Of a stretch of 64,000 nt of DNA, positions 49,769-62,589 are shown in pieces. The position numbers and the translations under genes were made by a program. Numbering within the stretch: the stretch's first letter is position 1; the number at the start of each line of letters is the position of its first letter. The DNA is from Dromiciops gliroides. Taxonomy: Eukaryota > Chordata > Mammalia > Microbiotheria > Microbiotheriidae. The notes below the pieces were generated by a model, which saw only the letters and a list, made by a program, of their open reading frames with translations, did not search any database and had not been told where the DNA came from. The stretch spans positions 60,558,532-60,622,531 of the forward strand of contig NC_057861.1 of NCBI RefSeq assembly GCF_019393635.1. Direction: 5' to 3'.

Positions 49769-50165
49769 AAAAGAAAACCCTGTCACTCAGATCTCTAGGT
49801 GTAGGTATTTCATGAGGTCCTCAGTATAACTTTGGACATACAGCTCAACCTGTGGGCCTTGGGGCAAGAGGATAGCTGTCCCAATTTGCGAATTCTTCAT
49901 TCTGGATTATCACTACTATAAATTCTTAATTTTTAGTAGTATTTTTATACTGTTATTTTCTTTTTATTTTAGACACCATATAAACACCATTTAAAATACC
50001 ATATAGAAAGAAAATTTCCATTTAGAGTTGAATAGAACTGGATTGTACATCAAACTATGTATTTCTTATTATAGAACTTTTATTTTTCAACAGAATGTAT
50101 TTAACATGCTGCTATAAATTATTGTACACAACTCAAGTGGGACTCTCATTTTACTTTCTGGACAA

Positions 50166-50990
50166 GCCTTCTCTTGTGCCACTCTTGGTGCCTAAGTTTA
50201 TTTCAGACTTATTTCATGTCATCTCAATCAACCCTAACCACTTCCCTGTACTTCATAGTTAATGTTAATGACCTAACTTCCTGCTTCACTGCGAACATTG
50301 AAGGGAGCATTTGTGGATTCTCTTTTATTTCTCAAACTGTTGACAGTATCATTCTTATTCTCCAATCACAAGATATCTCAACTGTTCACTGAGGTCAATC
50401 CCTTTCATCCATTCCTTTCTGACTCTCATAGGGACTGCTAGTAGTCATTCTCTTTGTCTTCTTCATCTTCAATATCTTCTTACTGGCTTCTTACCATCTG
50501 CTAAACTGTTTTTCTTTTTTTTTAGTGAGGCGATTGGGGTTAAGTGACTTGCCCAAGGTCACACAGCTAGTAAGTGTTAAGTGTCTGAGGCCGGATTTGA
50601 ACTCAGGTACTCCTGACTTCAGGGCTGGTGCTCTATCCACTGCGCCACCTTGCTTCCCTGCTAAACTGTTTTTCTAAAACCTTTTGTACCTGGTGCCTCC
50701 ATTTCTCAATACTCGCCTTCTTTTCAAACTCTTCCATTCAATTTTAATCTAACCTTACCATTCTACTGAAACTGCCATCTGATAAAACTCATTGTTTCTT
50801 TTTCAGTCTCCATTCTCCTTGCCCTCTGAAACTTATTACATTCCTGACTTGTGGTAAAATTTCCTTTGCTAAATAGCAATCCTCCTTGTATACCCATTTG
50901 TATACATGCTATATCCTCCCCATGAAACATAAGCTGTTTGTGAGGATAGGTAGGGAGAGTTTTGTTTTTGACTCTGTCTGTCCTCTTTGG
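50166..50990 (+). mobile_element. L2-type LINE with a SINE inside
   Basis: Pyrimidine-rich L2 body, then GAAACATAAGCTGTTTGTGA and GGTGGCACACAGTAGAGACA near the end. Split by a SINE at 50516. Confidence 0.55.
50516..50657 (-). mobile_element. SINE1/WSINE1-type SINE in an L2
   Basis: Antisense copy flanked by exact CTGCTAAACTGTTTTTCT (18 bases). Confidence 0.93.
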
Positions 50991-51234
50991 TGGCACACAG
51001 TAGAGACATTAAAAGTATTTGTTAACATGATAACACCACCAAAGTGCCAGGTTCTCCTTGTATCTCCATTGACTCCAGATCATCTTAACACATGAATATG
51101 GGTTTTTCTCAAGTTTCTGTCATCAACCCTTTTCTCTTTTTTTACATTATCTTTTCCGTCTCATTCACTCTTGGTGTGTCAGCTACCAACTCTATGGAGC
51201 CAAGTCCTCTAACTTATAATTCTAATTCTCCTCC

Positions 51235-51470
51235 AGAGATAGTGAAAAGAGCTCTGGGCCTAGAGTCAGGAAGTTCAAATCTAGCCTCATAAACTAACTA
51301 ACTAGCTGTGTCTGGGCAAGTCACTCAACCTCTGTCTGCTTTAGTTTCCTCAACTATAAAATGGCACCTACCTCACAGGGTCGTTGTGAGGATCAAATGA
51401 CATTTGTAAAAGTGCTTACCATGGGACCTGATACATAGTAGATGCTATATAAATACTTAGTCTCCCTCCA
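51235..51470 (+). mobile_element. MIR/THER core SINE, near full length
   Basis: GGGCCTAGAGTCAGGAAGTT, GGGCAAGTCACTCAACCTCT, ACTATAAAATGGCACCTACC, GTTGTGAGGATCAAATGACA and TAGTAGATGCTATATAAATA follow the full MIR order. Confidence 0.8.
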
Positions 51471-51479
51471 TCCCCCCTT

Positions 51480-52625
51480 TTTGAGGTCCAAACCTGTATC
51501 TTTCTCAAGGGAAATAGGAACAGGGCAACAATTACCTCATGTTCAACACATCCAAAACTTGGTTCATTATCTTTAACCCTAAATCTTCTGTTGTAGCCTC
51601 TTTTTTTTCGCCCACTTACATCTGTGATAGTACCTTTCACTTGGAATTATACAGGTAATTCTCTTTTCACTTCCAGTCAGTTATTAGTTTCTTTCTATTA
51701 CATCTCAACAATATCTCTAAACTCTGCCCCATCTTGACATTGTCACTACCCTACTAATAATGGTCTTCATATATACTAGCTTCTTCTAAGGTCTTCAAGC
51801 TTCTGCTCTGGGGTTATTTCATTCATTGGTACTTAGTTTCCACATTTTTTAAAATTCAGAGGTTACACTAAATTGCTTATAAGGTTTATTCCTACCTTAA
51901 AATCTGTGAATCGTTTTTTGATAGCTTTCTTTTTTTGGTGAGGCAATTGGGGTTAAGTGACTTGCCCAGGGTCACACAGCTAGTAAGTGTCTGAGGCTGG
52001 ATTTGAACTCAGGTACTCCTGAATCCAGGGCCGGTGCTTATCCACTGCGCCATCTAGCTGCCCCTTTTGATAGCTTTCAATGCTGATATGCTTACATACC
52101 CCTTCTTGTGAGTTCCATAAGGGTATGTACTCAGTCTTATTTAAATGCTTTGTCTTTCCTAATACACAACGTCTTAGACACTGTTCTCTTCTTTTCCAGT
52201 TTTAGCACCACCACTTTATATAATATAGGCCCTCATTTCCTCTTGATTGAATTACTGCAATAGCTTCCACATGTCTCCGTATCTCAAGTTTCTCACCATT
52301 TCAATCCATTTTTGTGCACACCTGACAAAGTAATTTTCCTAAAGTAAGGGTCTAACCATGTCACACTCCCCACCCTTTATTAAACTCTACAGATTTCTTC
52401 TTACCTGTAGTATCAAATATAAAATTCTTTGTTTGGTATTTAAAGCTCCCTTTACAACCTGAGCCCTTCCTGTCTTTTCAGTCTTCTTATACTTTACTTT
52501 CTTCTACACTTATCTATTTCCTGTTATCAAACACAATAGTCCTATTTCCTGACTTTGTACTGGCCATGGAATGCTCTCCCTTCTTACCTCTTCTTCATAG
52601 TTTCTCAGGCTTCCTCTTAATATTT
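51480..52625 (+). mobile_element. L2-type LINE with a SINE inside
   Basis: ATGTTCAACACATCCAAAAC, CTGACAAAGTAATTTTCCTA, CATGTCACACTCCCCACC and TGGCCATGGAATGCTCTCCC are L2 3' phrases in order. Confidence 0.7.
51930..52064 (-). mobile_element. SINE1/WSINE1-type SINE in an L2
   Basis: Antisense copy flanked by TTTTGATAGCTTTC, with small internal losses. Confidence 0.92.
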
Positions 52626-52629
52626 GAAT

Positions 52630-54900
52630 CAAGCTGGGTGGGTTTGCTGTTGGGTTTTTTTGTTTTTTTGTTTTTGTTTTTAATTTTCTTTTTATCAGCA
52701 GTACAGTACCTGACTTAATGAATACTTGACTGTCAAAGAACAGGTCCCAGTCTTCTTGTTTCATTCCAATTGTAGGTGCCAAGCTGCTTTGATGTAGTTT
52801 TCTACCTTTGCAATTTTAATTCCATCACTTACCAAACATTTATTGGGTATCTTCTTTATTTTGAATCTGTGTTTCCCCAACTGGGCATATAGGAAAAATC
52901 TTTTATGTTTTTTCATAATACTTTCTTGTTGGAACCTCACCAGCTAAATTGAGCCCTTTACAACACAGGGATTTTGGGAAGTTCTAAAATATATTCCATT
53001 ACCGTGATCTCTTTGATCCAAGGTGGTCTCTGAATGACTTCTTTACCAACTGGAGGTTTGAAATACAATGTTTGTTTTTTTTTAACATGTAATTGAACCC
53101 TTACTCTCACACTGGACACCCAGTCCTGTTTTGGGAAACCATTATGCAACTTCATTAGATATGTCTCTGGATTTTGTAGTAATGTTGTCAAGCACTATAA
53201 CTTAAACCACTTCAGCCATATTGTAATTTCATTGTTCCTAAACTAGAAGTATACCTTCTTCTGGTGCCAACTCTGTCCAAAAACAAAACAAAACAAAACA
53301 AAACAACCTCTGGTTCCACTTAGCATGCTTCCTATGGAACCAGCTGTCCCCTAGCAAGATGGTTTTCTCAAACTAATATTTAAATAGCTTTTAAGTGAGG
53401 TATATAGTGCATCTGTTGTTTCATGTTATAATTCCATTTACTTGCATATAGATTTAAGTTTCAGGAAATCTCTCCCACCCCTGCGTGCCCCCCCCCCCAA
53501 ACAAACAAACATACAGAACAAAACACCCCCCCCCCCCAAAAAAAAACCCCACAAAAACCATTGCATTTTGAGTATAAACCTATCAGAAAATATTTTATTA
53601 GTATTATTCCCACTTAAAGACACTAAACTGACAGAATTCCCTTATGCCCTTGAAAATCTAACATACCATTTTAAGTTACAGTATATGGCATTCTCAGACA
53701 ATAGACACATTCCATATTCAAAATTGAGCAAGAGCTCAGGATTTACATAGTTCAATTATCAGTTTTCTTCATCAAACCAAACTAGTCATTTAATTTTTGG
53801 TCCATCCTTAGAAAATCACTTCCCTAAAACCATTCAATCATTTTTTGATCACAGCCTCCAGAAGATAGTCCCCTTTCTAGTTGGTCAGAGCTTACCTCAA
53901 AATAATCTGACATCTTTCCTTCTCTTTATTGTTTTCATTAATCTAATGTTTCTTAAAGGCCGGGGGGGGGGGTCTGAATTTTGGGGTTTGTTTTTTTAAT
54001 ACTTTGATCGCTGTATTTCAGTATAATTGGGGGGGTTGTGTATTTTTATTTTATGCATTTAAGAACATTTTTAGAAGATATATAAGATTCCTCAGATTGC
54101 CTGAAAGGGTCTATGACACAAAAAAAGTTAAGAACTTCAGCTCTAATTGGTTACAGCATGGAAAAAAGAGAGTACTGCTCTTAATTAGATGAGGTAAGAA
54201 CCCCATTTTGTTCCTTAAGGAAAATAGACTGACTCCCTGACCTTTCACCCAGTGTACCTTTAGTAAAGAAGAAAAAAATATTTAGGGCGTTTTAAAGGAA
54301 TTTTCAGTTAAAATAAACACTGATAAGTATTTCCCACCAGGGAATGACCAAGAACTTTAGACTGAAGTACTGGCCTAATATTGTTTTATATTATATGACC
54401 TTAGGAGAGAGCATGGTGGTTATGCCTCAACACAGAAAAGATCCTGAAAGGGAAAGTAGATGTTTTCGTATTTTAAAACATTCTGAGGTGATTCTTTCTT
54501 TATATACAATCTCACATACACATCTTTGGGGGATATAAAATGTCTTACTGAGGAATTTAGGATTCTAGGGATTTTTCCAGCTGCCACTTAATGTATAGAG
54601 TGACTCACAAGTCATATTCTTAGTCTGTTTGTGAAATATTAAAGGTTTTTCAATATTTTTTTTAGTTGTGTATACAATTGTGTAGCACTCTTGATATAAG
54701 GTGTTGCTCAGATGTGAGGTTCAAAACTTGACAATCTTCCTTACAGGATTATAACCCTTGTGTTTGTTTTAAAGATCACCCCACTTGCTTCTTGGTAAAA
54801 GAGAGGCTTGGCAACTTAAATAAGTGGCCCAAAGTCAAAAGCTTAATTAAAACTGTTCCTCCTTGTTTCCAAAAATTAGATGATCATACAAAATAGCACA
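52630..54900. other. Intron 11, unassigned, with simple repeats
   Basis: (AAAAC)n at 53280 to 53307; C/A homopolymer blocks at 53488 to 53560; a G run at 53962. The homopolymers are sites where length is easily misread. No exon is seen. Confidence 0.5.
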
Positions 54901-54914
54901 CATCCAATGATCTT

Positions 54915-56155
54915 TTCTCAATCTTTGTTGTTCAGTGGAATTTGACACTATTGACCACTCCCTCTGTCTGGATGCTCTCTTTTCATGGATTTTCATGATA
55001 ATGTCCTCTTCTGTTCTTCCTTCTTAGTTCCCTTTGCTCAGTCACCATTTGATCATCTTAACCTGCAGGTCCTATAGTTTTCTCAAACCCAATATGTCTA
55101 AAACAATTTAATGTCTTGCCCCATATCTTTCCCTTTCTTGATGATTTCTATTGAGGATGCCATCCAATCTTCAGCCTTCAGACTTGCAACTTGAGTCATC
55201 TTCAGCTTTTCCCCCTTCCATCCCTTTCTTTCCACTTCATACACCTTACTTCAAGCCCTCAACACCTCTCTAGACAACTGCTATTGCTTCCTATTTAGTC
55301 TCCTGGTACCCTGCAATCCATTTTCCATACATCTGACAAATTGATTCTGCTAAAGCACAGATTTGATAACTTTTGCTCCCATGCCCAGGAATCTTCAGTG
55401 GTTCCCTATTGCCTTTAGAAGGGGAAAAAATACAACCTCCTCTGATCAAATGAGATAATATTTGCAAATCACTTAGCACAGTGTCCGGCACACAGTACAC
55501 ACTTAATAAATGTTCATTCTCCTCCCTTTATAGTCTTTCTCCATTTTATCTTTCTAGATCAATTTCCCACTATTCTCCCTCATGCACACCATGTTCCAGC
55601 CAAACTGGTTGCCTTGCTATTATCTATACATGACATTTGATCTCTTTTCTCCATGTCTTTACAAAAGCTGTTCCCTATTCTTAGAATACTCTCATCCATA
55701 TTTCCTCCCCCTTAGAGTTCCTAAACTTCCTTCAAGAATCAGGGTCAAGTACTATATCTTTTTTTTTTTTTTTTTTTGTGAGGCAATTGGGGTTAAATGA
55801 CTTGCCCAAAGTCACACAGCTAGTAAGTGTTAAGTGTCTGAGGCTTGCTTTGAACTCAGGTCCTCCTGACTCCAGAGCCAGTGCTCTATCCACTGCGCCA
55901 CCTAGCTGCCCCTCAAGTGCTATATCTTAAGGGAAAGCTTTTCCTGATTGATTTTACTAGTTAGTTCTCTACAACCCCACCATGATATTACTTTGTGTTT
56001 ATTTGAACAAGTTTTTGCCCCCCTATGTGCCTGCTTTCTGTGTGCACTTATGTGACTTAAGCTTCTTGAGAGCAAAGATTTAAATTTTGTCCTTGTTTTT
56101 CCCTTACCTAGAACAGTTCCTTGCATGTAGTAGGTATTAATAAATGCTTACTGCA
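54915..56155 (+). mobile_element. Long L2 3' region with a SINE inside
   Basis: TTTGACACTATTGACCACTC, ATTCTGCTAAAGCACAGATT, CAGTGGTTCCCTATTGCC, GTTCCAGCCAAACTGGTTGC and TAGTAGGTATTAATAAATGC give the L2 order with a clean tail. Confidence 0.75.
55759..55912 (-). mobile_element. SINE1/WSINE1-type SINE in an L2
   Basis: Antisense copy between TCAAGTACTATATCT and TCAAGTGCTATATCT. Confidence 0.93.
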
Positions 56156-56689
56156 AATGAATTCCAAAAAAGGGGATCCGCTGGTGACTCTTTATGCAGA
56201 TAAGGAACTTCTTTTGTCACATAAAACTTTTTGAGTGGTAGTAGAGAAAATCAGTCCCAGATAAGTTCCAACAACCATTTCAGTCCTTCTCAAATATTTG
56301 ACGTTTCTTTTTAGGCACATTTTCTGCCTGTATAATTTTTTTTTAATTTCTAAAACTTATCTTGAAATCTTAAAGTGAGGCTTCTTTTACAAGTACATTT
56401 GTGTTTTGGGTAATAGTCAAATCCCTTCTGAGTCAAACATAGGGTATATTATTTTCTTTTCAATACAACTCTGCTTTATTGGAAGTAGAGTTTCTTTTTT
56501 GCTCCTAATTCTCAGTTATCTTTGATAATAAATAAATTATGATTAATACCCAAATTACACTGTATTTCAGATTCAGGACTTTCTTAATAAATTCATTTTA
56601 CAGTAACATTGTTAAACATTATATCCAAACCCTACTATAAAGTTATGAAATCCTTATGAATCTTAATAGTGACCAGTTTATAATCTTGA

Positions 56690-56880
56690 GACAACTTCAT
56701 AATGTAATGGAAAGCACACTGGATTTGGAACCAAGGCACCTGGGTTTAAATCTCTGATCTGTGACTTATTACTTCTGTGAACTTGGACAAATCACTTAAG
56801 GAAACTGAGGCCCAGAAGAGTTATCTGTAAAATGAAAGTAATGTAATAGATGACATCTAATATCCATTCTCTCTTGAAAT
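56690..56880 (+). mobile_element. MIR/THER-type SINE
   Basis: ATAATGTAATGGAAAGCACA, GCACCTGGGTTTAAATCTCT and GAGTTATCTGTAAAATGAAA are typical. Confidence 0.65.
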
Positions 56881-56889
56881 ATGTTATCA

Positions 56890-59800
56890 TCTCTCTTCAC
56901 CAAACTATCCTCCACTTAATCTAGATAGAGTAATCAGCCTTGGTGCTAGCAATGTAAATATCTTGCCACAAGCAACTGTCTGCTCTGGGTTGTCCTCAGT
57001 AGTTGGCAAATCTAATCATTGATACTTAATGTTACCATTATTTTGGAATCAGTCCCAAAATACTCCTCAGTAGTAGTTATATACATTTAAGTCAGGTCAA
57101 CAGGCATTTATAAGTACCTACACTATGTTAAGGGACAAGTGTATGGCGTTGTATTTGTTAAATATTTTATATCTTAAGAATACTGGTGATGGATCATGAA
57201 ATACAATTCAATAAAAAATAATGAAAGCATTTCTCTGGTCAACACTGTCCAATCAGATTTCACTGAAATTCTTGGCCATCTACTTAGATATTTCAGTGAA
57301 ATGCCATTGCATATAGATCTATAAAACATTTACTAAATTCTTATTATGTGACAGGCACTTTACTAAGTACCTCTTCATCACCCCTAGGAAAACTAATCTC
57401 CACAAGGCATATCCTTATGGTCTTAATTCTTAAATTTATCTAGCCCTATCAGTGACAAGTTAAAGGCTTTCTAGACTCACCAGCAGATGGAGCCCTTGCC
57501 AAGACATCAGAAATGAATTGTACTATTTAAAAGCTGTGATTCTTTCTCAAGGATTGTGGCCTGCCTTTTAACCCTCTACTCTTAAGTCAGATTTTAGGAT
57601 TCAAGAGTGGCTTTTTTTTTCTGTCTAGTTAACATTCTTGGCAGTACCTGACTCTAGCTCTTATTCTAGTCAAATCTTACATGAGCTTTTATTCTCATTT
57701 TTAGCACCTATAATGATTCTGGTAGCTCAAAATAAACTTTGTAGCACCTTCTTTCTCTGAAGGACTTCAAATTACTTGAAAACATTCAAATCTATAATCA
57801 GCAGGATACTTGATCCTTTTAAAACTGCATCTTTTAAACTTTATGGACAGTAGGTATAAAAGATTTGTTGCTTATTAGCAAACCAAGTACCTTGTCTAAG
57901 TTATAAACTTCTATCAGTTATATCCATAGAATATTGCCTTTGTTCTATTCTCTGAAGAGTCCAATTTTGCTTCCCGGTAAGTTCCTTAAATAGTGCCTTC
58001 CCATGGAATAATATTGTTTCTGCTGCCTTTCCAGTGATAGTTGGCATTGAAGTTCATCTTTCCTACCTTCCTGGTCCAATGAAGACCTTGCTTTCCATCA
58101 GCATCAGGGAAGAGGGAGGAGATTTGGCACCTTACTCAGAGCTCTTATGGCTGCTTGCACAATTTTTTCTTTTTTTTTTAAAGAAAGGAAAAAAGATTGT
58201 GCAATAAGTAATCTGAGAATCCTGGGAACAGCTGTCCTGGCTTGTGGAAGAGAATGAGATTTATGATCTTTCAGTTATCATTAAAACTCCCAACAGCTTT
58301 AGCTCAGAACCACTCACTGCCTTAAGATCCATTTTTCTTCCTTTTTCTTGGGACAACTGTCCCCATTTTGGTTTTCTCTGGCTTTATGTAGCTGTTAGCC
58401 ACCTTAAGCTTGTCTTTGGAAGCTTTTTCATATGAATTCTGGTTATCTGCATTTGTCAATAATACTTAGAGCAGTGACAGATTTTATCATTTGTCTGATT
58501 AAGTGTTGCATAGTGATTTATGCTACCCAGCTTCTAACATTTCTAATCCAAAGCACTCTCATTATACATGTATTAGCCAGAGAGGGACCTCACATAGCAC
58601 AAGATGGCATGCTCTAATATGAGTAAAAATGCCTCCTTTTAAACTAAGCTTCCCTGTAGGCCATTTGTAGTTTTTTTCTGAATAGAAATTCTAGCAAGTT
58701 TGTCTTTCTCTATCTGTGGGTAGTTCATGAGAGTTCTAGTTGGAATTATTTTCCCCTACAGTTCTCCTTTTGTTCAAGAGCTTCTATCCGGATCAGAGCT
58801 GAAATTCCTGAAAAGGAATATTTGTCTCTTAGGCTAGGGGTCAGCTCTACTGACAAGGCCCCCAAGAGACAGATCATTAACATTAAAAGAGCAGAGGCAC
58901 AAAATGGGGTGGGAGGGGCAAACTATGCTGAAAGTCTCTTGGCAAATTTAGACAAGAATTGAGTGCAGCAGATTACTCAGGGCAGTAAGAAATTTCTGTC
59001 CAAGTTTCAGTCTGTGATTTGGAAAGCCACACACAGAGGCCAACAGTCAGTGGGAAGTTCTTTCCCATCCCAATTCCTTTGCCTAGCAGCATGAAATATC
59101 ATTGGCCAACTCTACCACATCCTCCTAAACCTAGTTATTACCTTGATTATGATTCATCAGTTAGATGTGAAGTCAAGGCTCATGAGTATAGCACCAGCAG
59201 GGATGTTAGAATGCATAATCTTTCCCATGTCTTCCACTACCCCATTAGACACTTGGAGACCTTCTGGCTGGTATGTAACAACCTGACAAGGTTACTTAAA
59301 GCTACGGTGAACGGGGCTTCCTGCTTAATGAGTAAAGGGAGGGGGTTGCCAGCTTGATGACCTATTATGTTCCTGGCATTCCGTTCATAATCTAAATAAA
59401 TTCAAGGCTGGCGAATCAAAGAATGGCTGTTGTGAATTTGAATTTGCATTGGGAGGTATTTCTTTCTCTTCTCCTTTCCTCCCCCCAAGGAACTTATTCT
59501 CCTTTTGAGTCTCATCATTTCTTCATCATGTTTTCATTCTGCACTGAATTGTAGCTTCAGCAGAAATGGGTAAAATTCCCAAGAGAGGAGAAATGCAGTA
59601 ATCTTTAAAATGTTGATAATGATACTTTTCTCTCCTTCTCTTACTCTCTCACACATTCTAATTGTGAGGAAAGCACTTTATATAACAAGAAAAAGTATAA
59701 TTTGACCAATCTTTCTGTGACTCGTTGATTCAAAACCTTTTCCAGTTGTTTCTAAAGGTGTGTTCTACTCAACTGAACTTCTGCCCCAAACTACTATGTT

Positions 59801-61100
59801 TCTTCACTGTTAATATCTTGGATATGATTTGGCCAGCAGTGAAAGGAGGAGAGACATTGACTTTTTGTACTAAATTTATGTTTGTAGGATGCAAGTATAG
59901 TGCAGCTATTTTCATCTTCTGCTTTCCTTTTCCCACGGGTTGGGGTGGGGGTTGTGGTGGGAAAAATGGAATTCTTGATATTTTGAAAAGATTTGAGCCA
60001 AAAGTACAGCAAGAAGATGTGGTGGGTTCTTATGAAAAAATCATTTGAAATCCCCCACCAGGCCGAAGGATTTATAAAGCTTCTTTTCCTCCTAAGCCCC
60101 CTCTTAATGTATGTGTGTACATGTGTGTGCAACCTGTGCTCACCTGTGTTGAGTGAGTCCCATGGGGTAGCCCGGAAGGGGATGGGGGAACAATCAGTCT
60201 TCCCTCACTAAACTAAATCAGACTTTATGGCATTTGAAGTGGTTTAAAAGGCTAAAGTTAAAATATATTCTCCAGTTACATATTCCCATAGGATATAAAA
60301 GAGGAAGGAGAGGAAGAACCACTTAAGATTTGAGGACCAAGGAGTATAATACTGACCCAAGAAGTATAATGGAGAATTGTTACAGAAAACTCTCTTGAGT
60401 TCTGGTCACAAATAATAAACTACCACTCACTTGAATTTCTTTCCAAGGTTCTTTATTTATTTTGTTAGTATTTCCCAGTTATATTTTAATCTGGCTCACA
60501 CCTCATTCCAGAGGATTGGTCCAGTGTTTGACACCTCTGTCTAGAATAGGGATTCTAACCTTTATCATTTGAAGCAATCAGGTAAAGAGTATGGACCCAT
60601 TTTCAGACTGTTTAAAATGCAATACATAGCACTGCAAAGGATACTAATGACATGAAATACAGTTATCAAAATTGTTTTGTTAAATTCACAAGTCGAGCTT
60701 AAGAACTCTCACTCTAAATGTACTTACATAGTATATCTCAGATTTCTACTTTAGTAGTAAATATAATATTGCTTTTTAAAATTATTTTAACTTTTTTTTT
60801 TAAGCAAAATACTGGCTTCATTCTAGTTTCATGTTGTTTTCAAATAGGAGTGGAATTTTGAGTTTCCCTCCAATCATAAGGCCCAATTCATAGAACCTGA
60901 CTTCTTAGAGTGTGTAATATTTATGTATTTTCTTAGCAAATACATATTAATTATGAAAGTTCAAGAGAATGACTGATCAATAATAATTAATACTGAATGG
61001 ACAAATCAACATGTGGCTGTAAGTAACATTGGTTTTTTTTTGATGCATCTTCTGTGTGTAGTTCTGATCTCACTTTTAATGTGAAGAACATAGTGAAAAA
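56890..61100. other. Intron 11, 4.2 kb without recognised elements
   Basis: Longest stretch in the second half without a clear SINE or LINE. ORFs such as 59019 to 59357 (112 codons) have no recognisable domain and no exon boundaries or promoter that I can support. It may be old repeats or conserved noncoding DNA. Confidence 0.4.
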
Positions 61101-61106
61101 AGCACA

Positions 61107-61560
61107 GTCAGTCAATAAGTATTAAGTTGCCGCTGTGTGCCAGGCACTGTGCTAATAAGCACTATTTGTATTGGCAGCAGCTGCATGCTGCTGTTGGTGG
61201 TGGTCCTGCGTTCATGAAGAGGACCACAACTCAGGGTAATGTCTACAATCTCACTTTCCCTCCAGAGCCATGTGGGCCCAGTGACAAGATATACGCCAGG
61301 ACAACTGGAAATGGCCCGGATATTTAAGGCAATGGGGTTAAGTTACTTGCCCAGGGGTCACACAGCTAGTAAGTGTTTGAGGTGAGATTTGAACTCAGGT
61401 CTCCCAACTTGAGAGCCAGGACCACCACCAACAGCAGCAGCAGCTGCTGCCAATACTATACCCTCCAAGACAATCCCTGTCCTCAAGGAACTCACTATCT
61501 GATTGGGAAGACAGCACACAAAGTACTAAAAGGGACATTGGAAAAGGGAGGGCCAGACAA
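61107..61560 (-). mobile_element. Antisense L2 end split by a foldback-ended element
   Basis: GTGTGCCAGGCACTGTGCTA at 61136 and AGACAATCCCTGTCCTCAAG at 61469 are adjacent parts of an antisense L2 end, separated by about 290 bases with inverted termini. Confidence 0.65.
61168..61456. mobile_element. 289-base element with 40-base terminal inverted repeats
   Basis: The left arm 61168 to 61208 and right arm 61417 to 61456 are reverse complements except for one or two bases in the GCAGC run. Both start GTATTGGCAGCAGC reading inward, and TA borders each end. The interior has a known-looking marsupial repeat phrase (AGAGGACCACAACTCAGGG) and a piece of antisense core SINE (TCACACAGCTAGTAAGTGTT). A MITE-like or foldback origin is inferred. 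Confidence 0.6.
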
Positions 61561-62283
61561 CACCCACTGGGACAAATGAATCTGGCTAGGTGAGAAATGA
61601 AGATGTGGCTGGCCTCAGAACCCTATTTAAATAAATAGCGGCATTTAGGAAGAGTTCTTCACTCTGCCTTCCACTTCTTCAATTAGAGAGGAGCAAAGGG
61701 TACATAGAATACTGATGGGAGCATTAGTAGGTTGTATAATCTCACAGTATGAGTTTTCCTAATGTTTTCTGTGGGCAGAGGGTGACTTACAAGATGCTAG
61801 GTGTGGAACAGTTTCTATGAAGATGGAATAGTCCTTCATTCAGCAACTAATGTTTTTTAAATACATTTTTTTGCTAGGTGTGGTACCTGTAGTCCTTGCC
61901 TCTCAGGCCAAAGGTGCTATATTATTTAGTACAGAAATTCTGAGCTTCAGGAGGGATAAATCCCGTCAGTTGTCCACATTAATTGTACAAATGTAGTCAG
62001 CCACAGGAGTATAAGGCTAATAAGCTGCTCAAAGAGGGCCAAATCAGTCCTAGTTGGAAAAACAGCTGTCATAGGGTCATTAAGCAATGAATTTAGGCTA
62101 ATGAGTGGCTGCTACACTTCAGCCTAGACAAGATAGGGACATTGAAATGAGATAAAGTAGATTTTTGTTGATCTTTTTATTTGATGTTGCCTATATTTTA
62201 CAATCCATCCTTCCTCCAGTCTCTCAGAGGGCCATCCATTTAATAAAAAATTTAAAGATTCAGCAAAGCTATACAACAAAGAA

Positions 62284-62484
62284 TATGGGCTTTTTAGTGA
62301 CACTATTTTCATAATTCCACATTGCATACCAAAATTACTGGACCACTTACAGTTCTTTGAACAGTGAACATCTTTCTCTACAACATCTCCTCATCCAACA
62401 TTAGCTGTTCCCATATTTTGTTATCTTTGCTCATTTTGGTATGCAATTTGGAATTATGAAAATAGTGTTACTAAAAAGCCCATA
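62284..62484. repeat. Near-perfect hairpin: 52-base inverted repeat around a 97-base loop
   Basis: 62284 to 62335 and 62433 to 62484 are reverse complements at 50 of 52 positions. The left arm plus loop resembles antisense L1 (CATAATTCCACATTGC, then ACATCTCCTCATCCAACATT). The right arm runs on as sense L1 (CATACCCTTGGCTCAGAAAT). This is the layout of an L1 5' inversion whose two parts overlap. Confidence 0.75.
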
Positions 62485-62589
62485 CCCTTGGCTCAGAAAT
62501 TTCACTGCTAGGAGAAAGGTGTTGGGGCGGTTTTGTTTATTTGTTTTTCTTTTGTGTTGCAAACTATAAGGCGGGGGGGGGGGGATCTT

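Noticed and set aside
59019-59357. 112-codon ORF in intron 11
   Set aside because: No recognised domain, no exon-like boundaries, and length is within chance for this much DNA.
62284-62484. MITE with TA target duplication
   Set aside because: Considered because TA borders both arms, but the L1 similarity of loop and flank makes an L1 inversion more likely; left open for testing.
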